Source: Marinobacter arenosus (GTDB taxonomy: Bacteria > Pseudomonadota > Gammaproteobacteria > Pseudomonadales > Oleiphilaceae). From it: a stretch of 64,000 nucleotides of DNA. This document shows positions 1 to 9,561 of the stretch, in pieces. The notes under the pieces are model-generated. The model saw only the letters and a program-made list of their open reading frames with translations. It made no database searches and was not told where the DNA came from. A program made the position numbers and the translations under genes. The DNA is taken from contig NZ_JAHVAO010000001.1 in the NCBI RefSeq assembly GCF_019264345.1, forward strand, positions 2,170,001 to 2,234,000, given 5' to 3'. The stretch's first letter is position 1. Each line of letters starts with the position of its first letter.

Positions 1-2971
1 GGACACTATTCATTGCGGAACCGGTTACCCTCGTGACAGACATAGGCATCATGGACTTCAGGAGGCCCACGTAAGCCGATTCTTCATCCCGCAAATCCGG
101 AAGTTGATCTTTTGAATTACCCGAGAACGGGCCCCCTCGCAACCAGTTACTGATGGCATCATCCTTGATTTCGTAGTAAAGCCATTCGCCCAGCCCATAA
201 ATTCCCAGACCAATCACCGTCACCCAACCCGCGCTGACCGTCCCTCCCCAGCCTACCGCCGTAGCGGCCCTGGATAACAGCGCCGATGCCACAGCCCGCT
301 CACCAGTACGGTGCACCAACTGGCGGCCCATGGGTGTGAGGATTCGCCCGGCAATGATGTCGGAGTTAGTCATGACACCGACCCCGACAGCCTTGGTCAT
401 ATCGGCTGCGGCCAGTTTCAGGCGCCCCTGAAACGCGTTTGCAGCGGCATCCCAGACCATTATGGAGACAGTAAACATACCCGCTATCCAGCCAGCGGCC
501 TGGAGCTTGTTACGGACAACGGCATGGGCAAATCTGTTTTCCGAGTTGAAGCTACCAGACATTCTGGAAAACCATTTGGCTTCCTGTTTCCAGGCGCCAA
601 CCTGTTTGTCGAGCCAAACGGTTCTTTTGGGTAACACCGACAGCAGCTGCCCAGAACTGACAAGTAGATCGGAGAAGGCACTCATAACCCCTGCGCCATA
701 ACGAACTCCATCCTCAGAATAATTGACGGCATTCATAAAATTGAATAGGTCCAGCACCACCAAAAACGGCGGCAATCCTGTAGGGCTCACCGATGCCGTA
801 TGGAAAAACTGTCCGACCGGTCGGCGCCTTACCACTTCACCAAAGGCCCGGTTGTCCGCCAGCTTCAGTGTGGCCCCCATCGCAGCGCCAGAGGTCAGGG
901 TATGCCCCTGCTCATCCACAACGTCGAGCAGCGTATAAAGCTTGCTATCCTCGGCACTAGTTAAATGGAGAGTGGTCTTTCCGGGTATGGCAGCTTCAGC
1001 AAAGCCCTCGAAGGCTCCTTTCACCTGGCTGACTTTGGCTTCAAAAACAGCACCTTTCTTCATTAGAGTTTCCTGCACGCCAGCGAGCCACCATTGACTC
1101 ACTTCCGAAAGAGGTGCGGACAACGCGTGCATGCCGAAGCGAGTATCTGAGAATATTTCCGCGATATCAGGAGCACTGGTTTGGTCAAAATGCTCGCCAA
1201 GGCTCCGCAGTACGTTGGCTTCGGCCACTCGCATGGGTTGTTCACGGTCCTGGAGTGCGCCGACCATGGTACGGAGCTTTTCACCGGTGGCGTCGCCGGG
1301 CAATGCTTCGGATGGGTCCTTGAACGGCAACAGCAGCGCCGCCAATGGGTGCTCACCCACCATCAGGGATTCGTTCAGTTCTTCCGCGCCGCTGGCTTTC
1401 ATCCGGCCCGCATCCTGGGGCAACAGCAGCGGGTCGGCCCTGCCTACCGGCATGGTCAGGGCCTGGAGCAGAGGGCCGGCTTGAACGTATCCGGCCACGT
1501 CGTTACCTGGTTCGGCGTTGAAAAGATCACGCAGTACTTCCGTCAGGTTTTCCGCGCGTGTGTCTTCCATCAGGCGTACAACAACGCCCTGAGCTTCGAT
1601 CAGGTGGCGGCGCAGGGCTGCGCGCTCCACCTCATAGACGGTACGCAGCAGGAGCCCGTCTTCACTATCATCCAGACGATTGTCAAACCAGCTCCCCTCT
1701 ATGAGTAGAGGGTTTCTGGAGCCGTTCGGCAGCACCTCTCGTCGGAAATTGTTGTGGAACAATTCTGCGGTGACGCCGTGAGGCCGCTTTTTGATGTTAT
1801 CCACCAACGCCAGTAGAAGCGCCAGGCTCTCATTCATATGCTGAATCAGGTGCCTGGCCGCAAACAGTGGGTCCCGCAAGGTCAGCGATAACAGGTGACG
1901 GTTACGCAGCGTCTCGAATACATCCACGCCTTCGGTAATCTCCGGCAGCACCTCTCCCTTAAGGTGCAGGTGTCGCCAGCGTGGAACCAGCATCTGCGGA
2001 TAGATATCCATGTCGGCATCAACAACAGCCTCATCGGATTCAATGGCATCTCGCTGGGTGACCATCTCATCCATCATTCTCTGGGTGTCGCTGCCATCGA
2101 TATCACGCAGCCATTGGTTCGGCATGAAAATATCCCGCTCCAGCGGGTTGTCCCGGGCACGCATGGGAACAAGTTCATCAACCCGGTGCCAGTCGGGGAA
2201 CATGCCTCCCGGTATCCGGTCCAGAAAACCCTTGATGGCACGGGCGTTACGACACCGGCTGGCACGGAGCGAGTCGTTGGCTTCCAGCGCTTCGATATGC
2301 TGCCAGGACCACTGGGTATCGCTGAATGCCAACTCCACATCATCGTATACGTTGCGGCCAAGCAACCGGGCCGGTAGGTGCACGGTGTCCAGTTCAGGGC
2401 CTACGGGGGGACGCTCATTTCTGTCTTCTTCACCGGCCCGTCGGAATCGTGCCAGGTCCGTATCCCGCAGTAACGGAGCTGATTCCTCGGCGGTCACCAC
2501 AAACAGTTCGCGCCAAAGGCGCCCGTGGAAAAAGACGTACACCCACCCCGTTCGCAGAGGCGCCGCCACACTTTCCTCATAACCGGTCATGGGCCGCGCA
2601 TAGCCCAGTTCGCCGGCGTCACAGAACACGGTGGGGTGTACCGCCACCATCAGGTTGTCTTGAAAATTCCTTTGAGGAGGCAGCAGCGTTAGAGGCGCGA
2701 TCGGTTCCCGGTCTATCACTGGCACCACGATTTTCTCATCGCCATGGAGTTCCAGAACCAGGGACCGTCTCGACGGTGACTCTGCATGGCCGGCCAGAAT
2801 GGGCCCCATTCGCCCACGAAGATCGGCACAGGACTCCATAGGCTCCGGAGAAGGACTCTCCGTTTCGTGATCGAGCAAACAATAATGGTGCCCGTCGAGG
2901 GAAGCTTCCCCAACCAATTCCAGCCAAAAAGTGCGCGACGGTGTACAGGTTGGTGGCTTAATGGCTGACAT
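1..2971 (-). CDS. Large putative T6SS effector (VasX-like architecture), 3' end outside window
   Basis: An uninterrupted reading frame runs leftward from an ATG at 2971 through the left edge, at least 990 codons. The start lies 2 bp past the stop of the DUF4123 adaptor gene, so the two are translationally coupled. The N-terminal half is soluble and carries a segment reading GWVYVFFHGRLWREL, reminiscent of the N-terminal region of VasX-type effectors. Hydrophobic, probably membrane-inserting segments lie near residues 825-845 (ending WIAGMFTVSIMVW) and 902-931 (rich in Gly/Trp/Ile). The position after vgrG and DUF4123 is the standard place for a VgrG-delivered cargo toxin. A pore-forming or membrane-targeted toxin is my inference from the C-terminal hydrophobic stretches; no enzymatic motif was recognised. 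The immunity gene would be expected just left of the window. Confidence 0.75.
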   Translation of the reverse strand, partial: MSAIKPPTCTPSRTFWLELVGEASLDGHHYCLLDHETESPSPEPMESCADLRGRMGPILAGHAESPSRRSLVLELHGDEKIVVPVIDREPIAPLTLLPPQRNFQDNLMVAVHPTVFCDAGELGYARPMTGYEESVAAPLRTGWVYVFFHGRLWRELFVVTAEESAPLLRDTDLARFRRAGEEDRNERPPVGPELDTVHLPARLLGRNVYDDVELAFSDTQWSWQHIEALEANDSLRASRCRNARAIKGFLDRIPGGMFPDWHRVDELVPMRARDNPLERDIFMPNQWLRDIDGSDTQRMMDEMVTQRDAIESDEAVVDADMDIYPQMLVPRWRHLHLKGEVLPEITEGVDVFETLRNRHLLSLTLRDPLFAARHLIQHMNESLALLLALVDNIKKRPHGVTAELFHNNFRREVLPNGSRNPLLIEGSWFDNRLDDSEDGLLLRTVYEVERAALRRHLIEAQGVVVRLMEDTRAENLTEVLRDLFNAEPGNDVAGYVQAGPLLQALTMPVGRADPLLLPQDAGRMKASGAEELNESLMVGEHPLAALLLPFKDPSEALPGDATGEKLRTMVGALQDREQPMRVAEANVLRSLGEHFDQTSAPDIAEIFSDTRFGMHALSAPLSEVSQWWLAGVQETLMKKGAVFEAKVSQVKGAFEGFAEAAIPGKTTLHLTSAEDSKLYTLLDVVDEQGHTLTSGAAMGATLKLADNRAFGEVVRRRPVGQFFHTASVSPTGLPPFLVVLDLFNFMNAVNYSEDGVRYGAGVMSAFSDLLVSSGQLLSVLPKRTVWLDKQVGAWKQEAKWFSRMSGSFNSENRFAHAVVRNKLQAAGWIAGMFTVSIMVWDAAANAFQGRLKLAAADMTKAVGVGVMTNSDIIAGRILTPMGRQLVHRTGERAVASALLSRAATAVGWGGTVSAGWVTVIGLGIYGLGEWLYYEIKDDAISNWLRGGPFSGNSKDQLPDLRDEESAYVGLLKSMMPMSVTRVTGSAMNSV

Positions 2972-2973
2972 TG

Positions 2974-3774
2974 CTAACGTCCTTTTTCATGTAGTCCGTG
3001 GAAATCCTGTTCCCCGTATTGCCACAATGCGCCCAGCTCGGCATCCGAATCGGGACACGCATGGCCGGCAGACCAAAGCTCACGAATGATCCGGAGTCGA
3101 CAGTTTGATGTGTGGTGATGATTATTCGCGATGGCCATGCATCGGGGCCAACCACTCACCCACGTCAATAGCCGTTCCAAGGATCTTGGTTGGGAAGGAG
3201 ACAACCCCTCCGATTCTGTGCTGATGCCACCTGCACTCGACCAGTGCGCATCTTTCCCGCAATTAACGATCCAGGCCAGCAGCTCACCCTCAATGATCAG
3301 GCGGCCGACTGCGTCTGGGAGACAGACGTTCAAAACTTCCAGAAAACGCCCGTCATAGACTCGTACAAAACAGGGGCCGTATGTTTCGAAACGGATCATC
3401 AGGCTTTGGCGAATACCCGCCAGAGCCAAGTTCTGTGCACGCCCTGATATCAGGATGGCTAACGCCTCATCAGCCCCCCAATGGGAGACGGCGTACTGAA
3501 AAAGCGCGCTATTAAGGTTTGTCTGGACAACGATTGGGCCTGCGTCTTGATGCTCTTCAAAGTCAGTTTCACCAAAGAGCCAACACCACTGCGGGTTGTC
3601 ATCCAGAGCATAAACTCGCCTGAGCACTTCCCCTTCATCGTACTGCGCAGCGTCAATGATTAGCTGACAACAATCCCCGGATGCAACGCACCAGTCGTGA
3701 AGAGACTTGTCAAAGTTAGAACATGGCTTGGGTTCATCCGATACAGGGACAGTCGACAACATCGCATGTTCCAT
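2974..3774 (-). CDS. DUF4123 T6SS effector adaptor/chaperone
   Basis: Protein of about 266 residues if read from the ATG at 3774 (MEHAMLSTVP); the frame stays open to 3825 but that start lies deeper inside vgrG. The DUF4123 pattern is visible: QLIIDAAQYDEGEVLRRVYA, then WLFGETDFEEHQDAGPIVVQ, then a GPCFVRVYDGRFL segment. DUF4123 proteins (Tap-1/TEC/VasW type) load a specific effector onto the C terminus of its VgrG and are not secreted themselves. The gene overlaps the 3' end of vgrG by about 40 bp and ends 2 bp before the large effector, a classic vgrG-adaptor-cargo trio. The family call is strong; the exact start is less certain. Confidence 0.85.
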   Translation of the reverse strand: MEHAMLSTVPVSDEPKPCSNFDKSLHDWCVASGDCCQLIIDAAQYDEGEVLRRVYALDDNPQWCWLFGETDFEEHQDAGPIVVQTNLNSALFQYAVSHWGADEALAILISGRAQNLALAGIRQSLMIRFETYGPCFVRVYDGRFLEVLNVCLPDAVGRLIIEGELLAWIVNCGKDAHWSSAGGISTESEGLSPSQPRSLERLLTWVSGWPRCMAIANNHHHTSNCRLRIIRELWSAGHACPDSDAELGALWQYGEQDFHGLHEKGR

Positions 3775-5845
3775 CCGCTTTCTTCTGGCAAATTTGCTGT
3801 GCAGCTGCTCGGTCAAACGCAGCACTCAATAATCCATCCCGGTTGATTGACACCGCTTCTGCGTTCCCTCTCTGCCCAACATTCGCGACCTCTACCGGCG
3901 ACACAGTCTCGCCGCTCCGCGCCACCAACCCTGGCATCTCAGGCGCCAGAACACGCTGGCCGCTGCCCTGTCCCGCAGCCCCACCGGCATTCATTTTGAT
4001 CGCGGCGCCACCCATGGCCACACCACTGGCATCGATCTTCACAAAGCTGCCACCTGCTTTCAGAGTGATCTCTGCCCCCGCTTCGATGACAGCCTTCTGA
4101 CCAGCCTTGATGTGCAGTTCGGTGCCTGAGTCGCTAAGCCAAGCCGTACCAGCCTTCAGGTGTAAAGTACCGGATACACTGAAGCTGCGATCCGCGCCAG
4201 TGCGTTCTCGCTTATCACCCTCAACCGTCTGATGGTCATTGCCTCTCAGATGGGCGAACCCATTGTTCTGAATGGTCAGGTGGCTGTTGTTCCTGATGAC
4301 GTCAGTCCGGTTGTTCTGGATGAGCAGGTCCAGGTCCCTCTGGGCATGGACGAAGACCTGCTCCTGGCCGGCTTCGTCCTCGAACCGCAGCTCGTTACTA
4401 CCCTCCCCTTTGTGGGTCTGGGTTTTCAGGGTGGTCCGGGTCTTGTGCGCCGGCAGTGAACACGGCGGTTTGTTGGTGGCGTGATGGGTGCGACCGGTGA
4501 TGATCGGCTGGTCCGGATCGCCGTCCAGGAAGGAGACGATCACCTCGTGGCCGACCCTCGGCAGCGCCATGAACCCATACTGGCCGCCGGCCCAACCCTG
4601 GCTGACCCGGAGCCAGGCGCTGGCGTGTTCGTCGTTGCGGGCATAGCGGTCCCACGGGAACCGCACCTTGACCCGGCCGTGTTCGTCGCAGTGAATCTCT
4701 TCCCCTTCGGGGCCGGTGACCTGTGCCACCTGGGGTCCATCCATCAAGGGCCGGTGCTCGCACCGTGGCCGCCAGGTCCGGTCCGCCGGAATGACCCTGA
4801 AGGCGTTGTGATAGGTGGTCGGGTCGGTTCCACCCTCCTCTTCCAGCGCCTGGGGCTGTCTGCCCTGGTGGGTGACGGTGGTCAGCAGCCAGTCCCGGTT
4901 CAGCTCGGCATTGTCGTGGTCGCTAAGTGCGACGCGGGCACCGGCGGTAAAGTCCGGCCGGTTGCTTTCACCCTGGCCGGTGCTGGCGTCGTTGCGAAGT
5001 GCCTCCAGCCGGGCCTCGGTGAACGGCCGGCCACTGGCGTCGGCCTTGAACCGGCCCGGGTAGTCAAAGTGCTGGTAGTCGTCCCGGTGGTGGGGCGTAA
5101 GTGCCCCCTGCTCGTGCATCAGCGCGTAGGCCGGGTTCCGGAAGGTGTAATCCTTCATCACCACGGAGGCCGCCCTCACCCGTTCCTCGTACCGGAACCG
5201 GAAGACCGCCGGTTGCCGGGTGCTGCCGCCGGCGTTGCGGTTGTAGCCGACGGCCTCCAGCCTGGGGGCATCGCCGTGGTGATCGGCCAGGATCAGGGCG
5301 GGTTGCTCCGAGCCGTCCACGCTGCCGTGCTGGTAACGGTAGTGCCAGCCCTCTTCCGCCGCCAGCCGTTCCACAAACGCCAGATCGGTCTCCCGGTGCT
5401 GGACGCAGTACTCCCGCTCCGCCGGGGGGCGCTTGAGGTCGAACACGGAATTCACCAGGCCCCGCTCCTCAAGCAGTGTGCGCACAATGGCGTCGGGGCC
5501 TTGGGTCTGGAAGATGCGGCTGTTCTGCATCAGCCCCAGGCGCCACAGGGGCGGCTGGATGATGACCTCGTAGCGGGTGCGGCGGTGGCCGGTCTCGCCG
5601 CGGGTGAATTCACTGATCACGCCGGTAAAGCGACGCAGTGGCTGGCTGTCCTGCCAGACCACCAGATCCACGCTCTGCTCGAGCAGATCCCGGGCGCACA
5701 GTGACGGATCGGTGCTGGCCAGCTGCACGTGGCCATGAAACCGTTCGGAGAGGCCTTCGGTCAGCACAAAACCGACCACGGCGAATAAGTCTGGGGGGAG
5801 CTCACCAACACGGGCGGTGAACTGCAATCCGCTTGCCTGGGGCAT
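3734..5845 (-). CDS. vgrG: VgrG/TssI spike protein with a cysteine-rich C-terminal tail
   Basis: About 703 residues from the ATG at 5845 (MPQASGLQFTARVG); the frame extends 15 codons further upstream without support. It has the gp27-like N-terminal half, the gp5 OB-fold (RVKVRFPWDRYARNDEHAS, then WAGGQYGFMALPRVGHEVIV) and the DUF2345 beta-helix with repeated Asn/Gly/Ala segments such as ELHIKAGQKAVIEAGAEITL. After the needle a tail of roughly 65 residues ends in four closely spaced cysteines (C-x7-C-x4-C-x-C, ending CPCIG). There is no appended enzymatic domain, so toxicity must come from a separate cargo, consistent with the DUF4123 gene and large effector immediately downstream. The tail is a plausible docking surface for that adaptor (inference). 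It forms the trimeric tip of the T6SS tube and is exported. Confidence 0.95.
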   Translation of the reverse strand: MPQASGLQFTARVGELPPDLFAVVGFVLTEGLSERFHGHVQLASTDPSLCARDLLEQSVDLVVWQDSQPLRRFTGVISEFTRGETGHRRTRYEVIIQPPLWRLGLMQNSRIFQTQGPDAIVRTLLEERGLVNSVFDLKRPPAEREYCVQHRETDLAFVERLAAEEGWHYRYQHGSVDGSEQPALILADHHGDAPRLEAVGYNRNAGGSTRQPAVFRFRYEERVRAASVVMKDYTFRNPAYALMHEQGALTPHHRDDYQHFDYPGRFKADASGRPFTEARLEALRNDASTGQGESNRPDFTAGARVALSDHDNAELNRDWLLTTVTHQGRQPQALEEEGGTDPTTYHNAFRVIPADRTWRPRCEHRPLMDGPQVAQVTGPEGEEIHCDEHGRVKVRFPWDRYARNDEHASAWLRVSQGWAGGQYGFMALPRVGHEVIVSFLDGDPDQPIITGRTHHATNKPPCSLPAHKTRTTLKTQTHKGEGSNELRFEDEAGQEQVFVHAQRDLDLLIQNNRTDVIRNNSHLTIQNNGFAHLRGNDHQTVEGDKRERTGADRSFSVSGTLHLKAGTAWLSDSGTELHIKAGQKAVIEAGAEITLKAGGSFVKIDASGVAMGGAAIKMNAGGAAGQGSGQRVLAPEMPGLVARSGETVSPVEVANVGQRGNAEAVSINRDGLLSAAFDRAAAQQICQKKADGTCDVVDCPCIG

Positions 5846-5939
5846 GTCTTCGATCCCTGAAGTCTTGAGTCTTCGCACAGTCCTGTGCAAAACCTTGGCG
5901 CCCGGGGTGAGGCTCGGTCACCCCCGAAGCGACGCCAGT

Positions 5940-8900
5940 CTAATACAAGCTGCGGGGCAGGCGATACCCCGCCAGCAACTGCTGTGTGAACGGGTTGGTG
6001 TTGCTGGCCGCATGCAAGCGATAACGCATTTCACCATCGTCCACCTGAAACCGGACGTCCACGGCACTGCCGCTGACACCAGTGATGTCTGCCTCATCGA
6101 GTAACTTGAACAAGGCCCATGGCCCGTTCTCAGAAATGCTCCGCGGCGACCGATTGACCTGAATCGGCACAAGGGTAATACGGCTTTCGACCGTGTCCCG
6201 CAGGGTATTCGGCCAGACCAGTGGAATACTTTGCCGCGGGCCATGGCTGAATTCCACAAGCTGGCCATCCAGATTGACGACACTACGTCGCTTATTGGCC
6301 GAGAGATTCAGCGGCTCTAGTGCGAACTCGACATCCAGGCTTCCTCCGCGGGTGAAATAGGCGCGACGGATTCGCTCTGCCTTATCAAGCGACGCGAGAA
6401 CGTCGCGCCTCACCAGTCCGGCCCGGTTGGCATCGCCAACCTGTTCCGGATGGTCTTCCAGGAACAATTTGAGGTTGTTTTTATAGAAGGTATCCAGCAC
6501 ACCATCAGGACCAAAGAAACGCTCGAAATCCTGCAGTGCAACGTCCCGGGCGGCATCCGGGCTGAAGGGGTAATGCCGGGCCAGGTTCTGCTGAAATGGC
6601 TGGTAGATCTCTCGATACCATTCACGCTCAAGTTGCGCGACGGCCTGGTCCAGCAGAACCCGCCAGCTCTCATTCGCCAGCCGCACCAGTAGACGGTTCA
6701 GCGGCTCAGGCTGATGATCGGCCATGCGCTGCAAGGTGAAGATGGGATCCGCCCCTTGTAACCCGATTCTGGCCCGGGCAGCCGCCAGGGCGGCCTTTCC
6801 CCTGTCCGGCGATTCCTGGATATTGCGCATGTACTCATAGAGTTCGACGACGACGGCCATGACCTGGTCCAGACCGGTAGGCTGGTCGCCCTCCCGTCGA
6901 CTGAGCTGGTTCAGGTCCGCGAATTGACGCTCAATCTCCTTGAGCATCGGGAAATGGGGGGACTGTTCAAAAAGCGACTTCACGGCCGGCTGACTGTCCC
7001 CCTCGGCCGGAATCAGACGCGTGTTGCGCTCCACCTGGTCCAGCAGTTGAGCCAGCGGCTGATGGCCACTGGTCAGGCTCTCAAGAATCCGAACTCCGTG
7101 ATTAAGATCTTCAAACCGATGGACGTCCACCCGGCTCAACGCGAGACGCCAGGCATTCGAGTAGTGGTCAGCGTAAAGCGTCTGGAGCTTGGCTCGGAGT
7201 TTCGCTTCGTCAGCCTGGCTGAAATTCACGTCATCCCGGCGTCCCAAAACCCAGGCATCCACCAAAGCCAGCTCTGTGACCGAATCCGATTTCCGGAGAA
7301 ACCACTTCTCTAAACCTTCCCGCGTCAAAAGTGCAGGGATGACCAATGGGTCAGAATGCTCAGCCCTCTGTTCGGCCACCGGCTCACCAAACTCATCAAC
7401 GCGTTCAAACACCGCACTGAATGCAGGGCCAGACGTGCGAGCCAGATCTAGCGGCGCTCGGAATTCCCGGTTGGCATCAGCTTCAAGATCACGGTAGACA
7501 CGCTCCGGTGTCGCCATTCGACCCAACTCATGCTGGGCCCACTCCACGCTGCTCTGGAAGGGCGCCAAAGCCATCCTGGCAGTATCATCCCCGGCACTTG
7601 CGCGTGCACCGAGATCGGTATGTGCCATGGCGTATTTGAGGTGTGCCATCAAACGCTGCTGCAGGTCTTTCTGACCCGGGAATCTACTCTGCCAGAAATC
7701 GCCCATGTACTCGACGACGATATCACTACGACGCCCACTGGCATCGTAAAGCATCCGAAGGACCCGCAAGTGATCGAGACGATCAGCGTCCCCCTCTGTC
7801 GCCTCGCCCATCTCTGCCATCACGCCAAACATGACTGCCGGCAAATACTGGTAAGACAGCATATCGAGGTATGAGGCCTCCACAGCCGGACCCACAAGGT
7901 GCCCCTGGTACAATCCCAAATCCGTCGTCCATGACCATTGGTCACGATGATCACCAAATGCCAGTGTTGCGTTTCGAAGCTCATTCAGGGGCTCCAGCAA
8001 ACTACGGCCGGTGTTATCGGGTTCGAAACCCACAGGTTGCCAGTTATCAAGAAAACGCCGAACCCGATCTTCTACCTGGGCCGCGGCTTCCGCATTTTTT
8101 ATGAAGTAATGTTGCCAACCCGCGGTCATGCCGATTCCGGCACAGAGGGCAACCACCATCGCTGTAACAACCTGACGCCGGCGCCGTCGAGTAAGCTTTT
8201 GATTGTCTCCGGCAAGACCGGCTTCCCGGTAAATAATCTGCGGGAAGAGTGAGCGGGTGAACAGGCTGGCCGTGGGTCCAGAACGTTGCGCAGGCTGAAT
8301 TGGATTGGCCATGCGATAGTTGGCGGCAGCGGCGGAGACAAATGCATCCTCGGGAACGCCTTCCTGCAGAACCGACGTGAAGTAGGTGCCGCGCACCAAC
8401 GCCGGCGTGGAAAAGGCATCCGAGGAAAGTACGTCAACCAGAAACTGTTCCAGGACTGGTTTAAGACCGGCCAGCTGCCGAGTGAAGGAGTAGGCGGCCG
8501 CCCTTGACTCGGCATCACGGGTTTTCGCCAGGACATCGGGTAGACGCTCCGACAGCTCCGCAACCAAGGCACTGAATCGTTTCGAGAATTCGATGAGCCA
8601 GTCATCATTGCCAGCCTCGACGTTCAGTTCGAAGGTGAAGCCCAGTGCCCGGTCCTTCTCCTGTTTGCTGAGCGTTCTGACCAATGGATCGAAACCGTAG
8701 AGAAGGTCGAGCTTGGTGAAGCTCACGTAAACCGGCAGGCGGGAACCCAACTGTTCCATTAACTCTCGCAATCGAGTGCGAAGACGGATCGCATGGGCTT
8801 TTCGATCCGGCTCACTGGCCATACTCAGTTTGGCCAGATCCACCGTCAGTACGACGCCATTCAGCGGACGCTGAGGGCGATTCCGCTCCAGCCAACGAAG

Positions 8901-9521
8901 AAAATGATGCCACAGACGACGCTGCAGCTCTGAGCTTGCACCCTCTCCGTGGTGGCTGAGAAGCTCTCCGTCCGGATCAATCAGCACCCCGTCATCGCCG
9001 ATCCACCAGTCAAAACCGAAGGGGTTGCGATCGGTGTGATTGTTACGGGTGACATTCGTCAGTGTGTAGGTCTGACCCGAGCGCTGGATCAGACTGGTTT
9101 TGCCGGCATCCTCCAGGCCCATCACCAGGTACCAGGGCAAACGGTAGAGTCCCTTCCGACCCGTAAGGTTGCTCTTCAGTGCCGTGAGTTGACGATCGAG
9201 AAGCCGCTGCTGCTTTCGCTCCAACGGCAGGATTGGGTCCTCGCGTTCCTGTTGCTCATCTGCTTTGGCCAAATTCACGATGCGCAGACGACGGGCCAGA
9301 ATAGCGCCCCACATCATGGCGACAACGAGGATCACGCCCAGCGTTACCAGGGCCCGCATCTGCCAGGCGGCCAGCGGATATTCGCCGTTGATTGACCAAT
9401 TCGGACCGAGCCACCATGTCGCCACCACGAGGGCGACCACCCCCAGTGCCAGCATGACCGGTGCAGCCTTTTGAAGGTGCGGCAGCAGCCAACGACCAAC
9501 GAGTAATCCTTTTCTCCACAT
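5940..9521 (-). CDS. tssM: T6SS inner-membrane complex protein TssM (IcmF/VasK)
   Basis: About 1193 residues. The ATG at 9521 has an AGGA nine bases upstream and is preferred over the ATG three codons earlier. Two N-terminal membrane helices (VMLALGVVALVVATWW and ALVTLGVILVVAMMWGAIL) precede a cytoplasmic NTPase-like domain with a Walker A motif, GLEDAGKTSL, near residues 135-144. A third membrane helix (AMVVALCAGIGMTAGW) near residue 440 is followed by the long periplasmic IcmF-related and C-terminal domains. Length is normal for the family. TssM, TssL and TssJ form the trans-envelope core that anchors the baseplate. The gene lies between tssA and vgrG on the same strand, as in the V. cholerae large cluster (vasK). 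An intact Walker A suggests the ATP-binding variant of the family. Confidence 0.96.
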   Translation of the reverse strand: MWRKGLLVGRWLLPHLQKAAPVMLALGVVALVVATWWLGPNWSINGEYPLAAWQMRALVTLGVILVVAMMWGAILARRLRIVNLAKADEQQEREDPILPLERKQQRLLDRQLTALKSNLTGRKGLYRLPWYLVMGLEDAGKTSLIQRSGQTYTLTNVTRNNHTDRNPFGFDWWIGDDGVLIDPDGELLSHHGEGASSELQRRLWHHFLRWLERNRPQRPLNGVVLTVDLAKLSMASEPDRKAHAIRLRTRLRELMEQLGSRLPVYVSFTKLDLLYGFDPLVRTLSKQEKDRALGFTFELNVEAGNDDWLIEFSKRFSALVAELSERLPDVLAKTRDAESRAAAYSFTRQLAGLKPVLEQFLVDVLSSDAFSTPALVRGTYFTSVLQEGVPEDAFVSAAAANYRMANPIQPAQRSGPTASLFTRSLFPQIIYREAGLAGDNQKLTRRRRRQVVTAMVVALCAGIGMTAGWQHYFIKNAEAAAQVEDRVRRFLDNWQPVGFEPDNTGRSLLEPLNELRNATLAFGDHRDQWSWTTDLGLYQGHLVGPAVEASYLDMLSYQYLPAVMFGVMAEMGEATEGDADRLDHLRVLRMLYDASGRRSDIVVEYMGDFWQSRFPGQKDLQQRLMAHLKYAMAHTDLGARASAGDDTARMALAPFQSSVEWAQHELGRMATPERVYRDLEADANREFRAPLDLARTSGPAFSAVFERVDEFGEPVAEQRAEHSDPLVIPALLTREGLEKWFLRKSDSVTELALVDAWVLGRRDDVNFSQADEAKLRAKLQTLYADHYSNAWRLALSRVDVHRFEDLNHGVRILESLTSGHQPLAQLLDQVERNTRLIPAEGDSQPAVKSLFEQSPHFPMLKEIERQFADLNQLSRREGDQPTGLDQVMAVVVELYEYMRNIQESPDRGKAALAAARARIGLQGADPIFTLQRMADHQPEPLNRLLVRLANESWRVLLDQAVAQLEREWYREIYQPFQQNLARHYPFSPDAARDVALQDFERFFGPDGVLDTFYKNNLKLFLEDHPEQVGDANRAGLVRRDVLASLDKAERIRRAYFTRGGSLDVEFALEPLNLSANKRRSVVNLDGQLVEFSHGPRQSIPLVWPNTLRDTVESRITLVPIQVNRSPRSISENGPWALFKLLDEADITGVSGSAVDVRFQVDDGEMRYRLHAASNTNPFTQQLLAGYRLPRSLY

Positions 9522-9561
9522 GGTGTCCATTCCTGCAGTTCATCCTTGATAAATCGAGTGA

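Noticed and set aside
4481..5704. Long plus-strand open frame (about 407 codons) opposite vgrG
   Set aside because: It lies wholly antisense to a gene with clear VgrG domains; composition is the repetitive Gly/Val/Pro pattern of a shadow frame in GC-rich DNA and there is no ribosome binding site.
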